From positions 1 to 10,294 of the forward strand of contig JAFAFN010000406.1 of NCBI GenBank assembly GCA_023423475.1: 10,294 nucleotides of DNA, written 5' to 3'. The stretch is from Actinomycetes bacterium. Lineage in GTDB: Bacteria; Actinomycetota; Acidimicrobiia; Acidimicrobiales; Microtrichaceae. Below are positions 5,839 to 10,294 of the stretch, in pieces (the stretch's first letter is position 1; each line of letters opens with the position of its first letter). The position numbers and the translations under genes were made by a program. Under the pieces are notes generated by a model. It was given only the letters and a program-made list of their open reading frames with translations. It had not been told where the DNA came from and searched no databases.

Positions 5839-7401
5839 ATGGACGAGGGAGACCGCTCGACGTGCGCGCAGCCGTCGGACGCGGGGTCCAGCGCCGCCAA
5901 GGCCCGGGCGACGGTCAAGGGCGTCGTGGTGCTCCAGATCGCCGCGAACGCCCTCGGCGTCGCCGCGGTCGCGGCCTACTTCCACTTCCTCTACCCGTTG
6001 CCGACCACCGAGGAGATCGGTGACGTCGACCTCAACGTCGTCGTGTTCGGGGTCTACGTGGCGATCATGGGGCTGCTCGCGCTCCCGATCAACGCCCTGC
6101 TGCTGCGACGCGCGGTGATCTGGGCCCGCGAGGGCACCCCGCCGACGGTTCGCCAGCGCAAGCTGCTCTTCAGCCTGCCGGCGGCCGAGACGCTCACCGC
6201 GCTGCTGTCGTGGTTCGGCGCTGCGGTCCTCTTCGGCATCTTCAACAGGGGCTCCGAACGCATCGCGATCGGCATCGCCCTCGCTGGAGTGGTCACGTGT
6301 GCGCTGCTCTACCTGCTGCTCGAGGGCTACTTCCGACCGCTCTACGCGCTCGCGCTCGAGGACGCCGAGCTGCCCGAGGACCGACGCGACGTGCTGCCCC
6401 GGTTGATGCTCGCCTGGGTGCTGGGCAGCGGCGTGCCGCTGATCGCGATCGCGATGACGACGGTGATCGTGCCCGGCCCGCTCGAACCGCACCGACTGGC
6501 GTGGATCGCGGGGGTCAGCTTCGTCGCCGGCGGTGTCGTGATGGGCGTCGCCGCCCGATCGGTCGCCCGTCCGCTCACCCGGGTCCGTGACGCCATGCGC
6601 CGCATCGAGCAGGGCGACCTGGACGCGCACGTGCCCGTCGACGACCTCGGCGAGCTCGGTCGACTGGCCGAGGGGGTCAACAACCTGGGTGCCGGCATCC
6701 GCGAACGCGAGCAGCTGCGGGACCTGTTCGGTCGCCAGGTCGGCCAGCACGACTTCGCCGACCTGGCCCTCGGCGCGTGGGACCCGGCGACGGGCAGTGC
6801 CAGACGAGAGGTGACCGTCCTGTTCGTCGACCTCGTCGGCTACACCCGCTACTCCGAGTCGCACTCCCCCGAGCAGGTCGTCGACATGCTCAACCGCTTC
6901 TTCCGGGTGGTGGTCGCTGTCGTCAACCGTGAGGGCGGCTGGATCAACAAGTTCGAGGGCGACGCGGCGATGTGCCTCTTCGGCGCCCCGCAGGACCAGC
7001 CGGACCATGCGGACCGGGCGTTGCGCACCGCCGCGGCGTTGCCCCGAGAGATGGCCCACGTCGACGGACTGCTCGGCGCGGGAATCGGCGTGGCCAGCGG
7101 CGAGGTGATCGCCGGCTTCGTGGGCACACCGGAGCGCTTCGAGTACACCGTCATCGGCGACGTCGTGAACCTGGCGTCCCGACTCTGCGACGAGGCGAAG
7201 CACGCCGGCGTCCCGGTGCTCGCGTCCGAGTCGACGATCCAGCGGGCCGTCGCGGATGACGCCTGGGCGTCGCACGGACGGCTCGCGGTGAAGGGTCGCA
7301 CCGGCAAGGTCGGCGCCTTCACGCTGCGGACCGGTCAGCCCAGGCGGTCGCGTCGGTACGGCACGCCGTGGTCGTCGAGGGCCGAGCGCAGCGCGCCGTA
7401 G
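5839..7401 (+). CDS. Membrane adenylate cyclase, class IIIb: six transmembrane helices, HAMP and cyclase catalytic domain
   Basis: 520 residues from the ATG. Six hydrophobic segments lie at about 28-50, 66-90, 116-136, 142-163, 189-213 and 221-240. A HAMP domain follows (about 240-295, with PLTRVRDAMRRIEQGDLDA), then a class III cyclase domain (about 320-510). Catalytic residues are all present: metal-binding D331 (FVDLVGYTR) and D375 (FEGDAAM), purine-specifying K371 and T437 (EYTVIGD), and transition-state N444 and R448 (VNLASR). The Lys/Thr pair is typical of class IIIb adenylate cyclases, so the product should be cAMP. The layout is that of the mycobacterial Rv3645/Rv1318c-Rv1320c group, whose six-helix part probably senses a membrane or lipid signal. 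The ATG is chosen over GTG 5761 because a -10 and a terminator hairpin lie between them. After GAFTLR the last ~23 residues are basic and run antisense through the neighbouring metallohydrolase gene. Confidence 0.93.
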   Translation: MDEGDRSTCAQPSDAGSSAAKARATVKGVVVLQIAANALGVAAVAAYFHFLYPLPTTEEIGDVDLNVVVFGVYVAIMGLLALPINALLLRRAVIWAREGTPPTVRQRKLLFSLPAAETLTALLSWFGAAVLFGIFNRGSERIAIGIALAGVVTCALLYLLLEGYFRPLYALALEDAELPEDRRDVLPRLMLAWVLGSGVPLIAIAMTTVIVPGPLEPHRLAWIAGVSFVAGGVVMGVAARSVARPLTRVRDAMRRIEQGDLDAHVPVDDLGELGRLAEGVNNLGAGIREREQLRDLFGRQVGQHDFADLALGAWDPATGSARREVTVLFVDLVGYTRYSESHSPEQVVDMLNRFFRVVVAVVNREGGWINKFEGDAAMCLFGAPQDQPDHADRALRTAAALPREMAHVDGLLGAGIGVASGEVIAGFVGTPERFEYTVIGDVVNLASRLCDEAKHAGVPVLASESTIQRAVADDAWASHGRLAVKGRTGKVGAFTLRTGQPRRSRRYGTPWSSRAERSAP

Positions 7402-7787
7402 GCCTGCACGCCGATCAGCTCCCGCCAGCACTGCAGCAACGTCGTCGCGAAGTCGCGGCCGTGCGGGCCGCTCGGATCGCCTGCGGGGGTGGCCACGTGG
7501 GCGAGCTCGTGCACGACGGTCACCAGGTCCCAGGATCCGTCGCGGATCCAGACGACCGCGGCGCCGGCGTCGGGGGTGACGTGGGCGGCCGAGAACGTCG
7601 CGCTGCGAGACCGTCGCAGGACGTCGACCTCGAGCGGTGCATCGGGGAACGTTCGCTCCCACCACGGGCCGAGCACGATGTCGTGCACGTGGGCCTCGAG
7701 CTGGACGAAGCGGGTGAAGCGACGCCCGCCGTCGGGCAGCGCCGCCAGCTCGGCGTCGTAGAGCTGCTGGCGATGGGGGTCGCTCAC
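7335..7787 (-). CDS. Putative zinc metallohydrolase, HExxH type (TIGR04338 / Rv0185-like)
   Basis: 150 residues from a GTG that shares bases with the upstream TGA (GTGA). The zinc site is HELAH (93-97) with a third histidine in GPHGRDF (H109), giving HExxH-x11-H. The preceding strand AAVVWIRDGSWDLVTVV and the following helix FATTLLQCWRELIG are family-like. It matches what I recall of the small actinobacterial metallohydrolases named TIGR04338, represented by M. tuberculosis Rv0185; SprT-like proteases share the general motif. No signal peptide is present, so it is cytoplasmic. Substrate and reaction are unknown. Coupling to the DUF2786 gene suggests the two act together. The 3' end overlaps the adenylate cyclase gene by 67 bp on the opposite strand. 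Longer in-frame readings upstream lie antisense within the DUF2786 gene and were dismissed. Confidence 0.85.
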   Translation of the reverse strand: MSDPHRQQLYDAELAALPDGGRRFTRFVQLEAHVHDIVLGPWWERTFPDAPLEVDVLRRSRSATFSAAHVTPDAGAAVVWIRDGSWDLVTVVHELAHVATPAGDPSGPHGRDFATTLLQCWRELIGVQAYGALRSALDDHGVPYRRDRLG

Positions 7788-8542
7788 CCCCGACCCAGCG
7801 ACCGCCGCCCCCGGATCCCGTGGCGCGACAGCGAGGCCTCTCGGCCTGCCTGTCGGCCGGCGTTGCGGCCTGCCGAGGATCGTCCGCTCGACGCCCATGA
7901 CGAACGGACATGCGGATGCCGTCGGCGGAAGTCGTCCGCGACCTCGGTGGTGCGCGACGCCAGGACCAGCTCGACCGACGGTGTCGACGTGCCCGACGCG
8001 GCCGACGGCTCGGGACGCTCGGTCCTGGCTGCTGCGGTCGCTCGATCCATCTCGAGTCGGGAGCCGACCTCTTCGGCGTAGCCGATGATGAAGCTGCGTC
8101 GCCACGAGGCCGTCTGCGACGCCGAGCCACCGGCGGGGCACTTGGCCAGCATGGCGGCGGTGAGCTGCACCAGCAGGCTGGTCACCAGCGTCTCGACCCA
8201 GCGCAGGTCGGTGGGGAACCCGACGATCGAGACGATCTCGGTCCGAGCGCCGCTGCCGCCGACGAGTCGCACGGCCCTGCAGTTGTTGGCCTGCGCGACC
8301 GCGCCGATGAGCACGGCCTTCTGCGGGAGGTACGGGGTGTGCACCACGAGCTGCAGCTCGTCGGGTTGCTCACGACCCGACGCGTCCGCATCGGCCCACA
8401 GCATCGCCTCGTCGATCGCCCAGCGGCTGATCAGCTCGGACGCCTTGGCGAAGAACGCCTCGGCCTCGTCGGGGAACTCGGTCGCCTCGGCCTTGGCCAG
8501 CAGCGCCCGGATGGTGTCGAGGCGGCGGTCGTCGTCGGTCAT
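7784..8542 (-). CDS. DUF2786 domain protein (Rv0184-like), partner of the HExxH metallohydrolase
   Basis: 252 residues, ATG start. The N-terminal helix-turn-helix-like block RRLDTIRALLAKAEATEFP, with EAEAFFAKASELISRWAIDEAML (about 6-48), is the DUF2786 signature. A middle region (about 64-160) has strands and a conserved-looking SFIIGYAEEVGSRL. A variable Ala/Ser/Thr/Pro segment (168-190) and a basic tail with GRNAGRQAGREASL (about 225-238) complete the protein; the tail motif is common in this family. Function is unknown; the basic tail would allow nucleic-acid binding, but this is inference. It is translationally coupled (GTGA) to the downstream metallohydrolase, as in the actinobacterial Rv0184-Rv0185 pair. 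There is no Shine-Dalgarno; GAACCT six bases before the ATG may be a -10 for a leaderless mRNA. Confidence 0.87.
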   Translation of the reverse strand: MTDDDRRLDTIRALLAKAEATEFPDEAEAFFAKASELISRWAIDEAMLWADADASGREQPDELQLVVHTPYLPQKAVLIGAVAQANNCRAVRLVGGSGARTEIVSIVGFPTDLRWVETLVTSLLVQLTAAMLAKCPAGGSASQTASWRRSFIIGYAEEVGSRLEMDRATAAARTERPEPSAASGTSTPSVELVLASRTTEVADDFRRRHPHVRSSWASSGRSSAGRNAGRQAGREASLSRHGIRGRRSLGRG

Positions 8543-8583
8543 GGCAACAGGTTCTCAGCACTCGGTGACATCGGGGAACGGGG

Positions 8584-8611
8584 ACCCCTCCCCCAGCGAG
8601 CGCGCAGGGGT
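8584..8611. other. Inverted repeat between crotonase and DUF2786 genes
   Basis: ACCCCT (8584-8589) and AGGGGT (8606-8611) can pair around a 16-base C- and G-rich loop, immediately after the crotonase stop on the minus strand. GGGGACCCC at 8580-8588 offers an alternative fold. There is no T-tract. It may be a weak terminator or simply GC-rich spacer. Confidence 0.2.
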
Positions 8612-8615
8612 GCGG

Positions 8616-9458
8616 TCAGACGCCGTCGGGACGGGTGGGCAGCCCGTCGAACTCCGGAGCCCGCTGCTCGCCCTTGGCGGCGAACTCCTCGAGCATGTCG
8701 CGGGGCTGGAACATCCCGGACTGCCAGCCGGCCATGTACTTGAGCGAGTCGGCCACGGAGTGATCGCGGGTGAAGTTGATCATCTCCTTCGTGCCCCAGA
8801 TCGCGAGCGGCGACCGCACGGCGATGCGCCCGGCGATGTCGAGCACACCCGACACCAGCGACTCGTGGTCGTCGAAGACCTGGTTGACCAACCCGACCTC
8901 GAGCGCCCGCTGCGCCGGCATGCGATCGCCGGTGTAGGCGAGCTCGCGTGCGACGCCCTCGGGGATGATCTTGGGCAGGCGCTGGAGCGTGCCGACGTCC
9001 GCGGTCATGCCGATGTTGATCTCCTGGATACAGAAGAACGCATCGGCCGAGCAGTACCGCATGTCGGCCGCGGTCACCATGTCGACCGCGCCGCCGATGC
9101 AACCACCCTGGATCGCGGCGAGCACCGGGAAACGGGCGTCCTCTAGCGCCGTGAAGGAGTCCTGGAGGTGCTGCACGAGCATCCACAGGTTGGCCCGCTG
9201 ACGACCGACCTCGGTCGCCCCACCGTTGCCGCCGATCCCACCACCACCGGTGAACACCGACAGGTCCATGCCGGCGCTGAAGTGCTTGCCGGTGGACGAG
9301 ATCACCGCGGCGCGCACCTCTCCTGCGGCGTCGAGCTCCTTCACGATGCCGGGCAGCTCGGTCCAGAACGCCGGGGTCATGGTGTTGAGCTCGTCGGGCC
9401 GTTTCAGCTGCAGATGGGCGACGTGGTCGGACACGGAGAGGTCGAAGCACTCGTACAC
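8616..9458 (-). CDS. Crotonase family, delta3,5-delta2,4-dienoyl-CoA isomerase-like (ECH1 type)
   Basis: 280 residues from the GTG at 9458. Crotonase features in order: LQLKRPDELNTM (16-27), first oxyanion-hole motif HFSAGMDL (59-66), a Gly-rich loop GGGGIGGNGG (71-80), and second oxyanion-hole motif QGGCIGGAVD (117-126). D126, E146 (QEINIGM) and D154 (TADVGTLQRLP) occupy the acidic positions of rat ECH1 (D176, E196, D204) with identical spacing, 20 and 8 residues. The enzyme should therefore isomerise 3,5-dienoyl-CoA to 2,4-dienoyl-CoA during beta-oxidation of unsaturated fatty acids with odd-position double bonds, in the cytoplasm. The frame stays open upstream to 10253, but that part is antisense to the aminopeptidase; GTG 9458 gives the normal family length and sits seven bases from a TACGGT -10. 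Some crotonases with this triad may act on other acyl-CoAs. Confidence 0.9.
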   Translation of the reverse strand: MYECFDLSVSDHVAHLQLKRPDELNTMTPAFWTELPGIVKELDAAGEVRAAVISSTGKHFSAGMDLSVFTGGGGIGGNGGATEVGRQRANLWMLVQHLQDSFTALEDARFPVLAAIQGGCIGGAVDMVTAADMRYCSADAFFCIQEINIGMTADVGTLQRLPKIIPEGVARELAYTGDRMPAQRALEVGLVNQVFDDHESLVSGVLDIAGRIAVRSPLAIWGTKEMINFTRDHSVADSLKYMAGWQSGMFQPRDMLEEFAAKGEQRAPEFDGLPTRPDGV

Positions 9459-9465
9459 GGTGGCG

Positions 9466-9471
9466 ACCGTA
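9466..9471 (-). promoter_or_regulatory. -10 element (TACGGT) for a leaderless crotonase mRNA
   Basis: On the minus strand TACGGT is followed by seven bases (cgccacc) and then the GTG at 9458. The predicted transcription start coincides with the start codon, and there is no Shine-Dalgarno. It lies 16 bp from the oppositely directed aminopeptidase -10, so two RNA polymerases could not bind both at once. Confidence 0.6.
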
Positions 9472-9487
9472 CCCGAAGCGTCCGCCC

Positions 9488-9493
9488 TACGCT
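9488..9493 (+). promoter_or_regulatory. -10 element (TACGCT) for a leaderless aminopeptidase mRNA
   Basis: TACGCT is followed by seven bases (ccacagc) and then the GTG at 9501. No Shine-Dalgarno and no -35 hexamer are seen. The upstream bases gcgtccgccc repeat those before the cyclase -10. Confidence 0.6.
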
Positions 9494-9500
9494 CCACAGC

Positions 9501-10294
9501 GTGACCGACGCCGTGACCCACACCGCACACCGCCTCCCCGACGGGGTCCGACCCACCCGCTACGACCTCGAGCTGCGACCCGACCTGGCTGCGGGGACCT
9601 TCGACGGCTCGGTGCGCATCGCCGTCGAGATCGACGAGGCGATCGACGTCGTCGTGCTGCACGCCCTCGACCTCGACATCACCAGTGCCCACCTCGACGG
9701 CGACGAGCTGGCGGTCGAACCGGTCCTCGCAGAGGAGCAGATCGTGTTGCGAGCGCCCGGGGGCTTCGCCGCAGGCGAGCAGGTGCTCGCCCTGACCTTC
9801 CGCGGCATCCTCAACGACCAGCTCGTCGGGTTCTACCGGTCGAACTTCACCGCGACCGATCCCACCTCGGGGGCACCCGTCGAGCACACGCTCGCCGTCA
9901 CCCAGTTCGAGTCCACGCACGCCAGACGAGCGTTCCCCTGCTTCGACGAGCCCGCGCTCAAGGCGGTGTTCTCGATCTCGCTGGTGGTGCCCGACCACCT
10001 GCTCGCCGTGTCGAACAGCGCCGAGGTCGGACGCGACGACCTGGGCACGGCGTCGACGGGCGAGCAGCTCGTCCGGGTCCGCTTCGCAGACACGATGATC
10101 ATGTCGACCTACCTGGTCGCGTTCGTGATCGGACCGCTCGAGGCCACCGCGGCACGGATGGTTTCGGGCACCACGGGTCCCATCCCGCTGCGGGTGGTGC
10201 ACCCGCCGGGCACCGGTGCACTCACCGAGTTCGCGCTCGACGTCGCCGAGCACGGACTGAAGTACTTCGAGCAGTACTACGGACTGCCGTACCC
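9501..10294 (+). CDS. pepN: M1 family aminopeptidase (PepN type), N-terminal 264 residues, cut by the window end
   Basis: An uninterrupted frame from GTG 9501 to the last base. The N-terminal beta-sandwich domain of M1 zinc aminopeptidases is clear: RLPDGVRPTRYDLELRPDL near the start (about 11-29), VGFYRSNF, then VTQFESTHARRAFPCFDEP with LKAVFSISLVVP, and MSTYLVAFVIGPLE. The visible part ends with LDVAEHGLKYFEQYYGLPY, the strand and helix just before the catalytic domain. The GxMEN substrate-binding motif and the HExxH zinc site would lie beyond the window, so catalytic competence cannot be judged. Full-length members are about 830-880 residues. The protein has no signal peptide and should be a cytoplasmic enzyme trimming N-terminal residues from peptides. 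GTG 9513 is an alternative start, but GTG 9501 fits the promoter spacing. It is divergent from the crotonase gene with a 42-bp gap. Confidence 0.92.
   Translation, partial: MTDAVTHTAHRLPDGVRPTRYDLELRPDLAAGTFDGSVRIAVEIDEAIDVVVLHALDLDITSAHLDGDELAVEPVLAEEQIVLRAPGGFAAGEQVLALTFRGILNDQLVGFYRSNFTATDPTSGAPVEHTLAVTQFESTHARRAFPCFDEPALKAVFSISLVVPDHLLAVSNSAEVGRDDLGTASTGEQLVRVRFADTMIMSTYLVAFVIGPLEATAARMVSGTTGPIPLRVVHPPGTGALTEFALDVAEHGLKYFEQYYGLPY

Noticed and set aside
5719..8130. An 803-codon open frame on the minus strand.
   Set aside because: It runs antisense through the whole adenylate cyclase gene and into the metallohydrolase and DUF2786 genes. Its translation is Arg/Ser/Pro-rich without any domain, as expected for a shadow frame in GC-rich DNA.
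7788..8141. A 118-residue N-terminal extension of the metallohydrolase.
   Set aside because: It overlaps the DUF2786 coding region in another frame; the GTGA junction gives the usual short family length.
9459..10253. A 265-residue N-terminal extension of the crotonase frame.
   Set aside because: It is antisense to the M1 aminopeptidase and would double the normal crotonase length; a -10 lies directly before GTG 9458.
1..10294. Mobile element, phage or defence island.
   Set aside because: No transposase, integrase, toxin, nuclease or helicase signature was seen, and base composition and codon style look even throughout. The tRNA at the left edge has no repeated 3' end visible here.

Overview
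The window reads as high-GC actinobacterial chromosome. Evidence: strong GC bias at third codon positions, frequent GTG starts, promoters with a TANNNT -10 and little -35, several likely leaderless genes, a mycobacterial-type six-helix HAMP adenylate cyclase, and a DUF2786/HExxH metallohydrolase pair typical of actinobacteria. An Acidimicrobiia-like lineage is plausible, but that is a guess from gene content and style. I see no insertion sequence, integrase, phage gene or CRISPR array; this looks like ordinary chromosomal DNA.

Layout from left to right. Positions 1-30 (minus) are the 5' part of an initiator tRNA-fMet cut by the window edge. Upstream of it on the same strand is an AlkC-like alkylation-repair protein (93-1271). 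A 77-bp divergent gap with two short inverted repeats separates this from a two-gene plus-strand operon of tandemly duplicated secreted lipoprotein alpha/beta-hydrolases (1349-2389 and 2386-3342, ATGA overlap). These converge on a minus-strand pair: a cytoplasmic alpha/beta-hydrolase (3386-4141) and an unrecognised helical-repeat protein (4184-5440). The convergence point is a 3 x 20 bp tandem repeat that contains both stop codons.

Plus-strand genes follow: a 60-residue membrane/lipoprotein with the best ribosome binding site in the window (5565-5747), a hairpin, then a class IIIb adenylate cyclase with six membrane segments and a HAMP domain (5839-7401). The cyclase overlaps convergently, by 67 bp, with a minus-strand pair: a HExxH metallohydrolase (7335-7787) translationally coupled (GTGA) to a DUF2786 protein (7784-8542). 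Upstream of them on the same strand is a crotonase with the complete acidic triad of delta3,5-delta2,4-dienoyl-CoA isomerase (8616-9458). Divergent from it, 42 bp away, is the N-terminal part of an M1-family (PepN-type) aminopeptidase (9501 to the window end).

Most neighbouring genes do not share an obvious pathway. The clear functional units are the lipoprotein hydrolase pair, the DUF2786/metallohydrolase pair, and possibly the hydrolase/helical-repeat pair. Three genes (cyclase, crotonase, aminopeptidase) share one promoter layout, TACNNT followed by exactly seven bases and then the start codon, which predicts leaderless mRNAs. I found no convincing wholly new multi-gene system. The best candidates for follow-up are the leaderless promoter set, the tandem hydrolase lipoproteins, the stop-codon repeat, the antisense-overlap tail of the cyclase and the DUF2786/HExxH pair.
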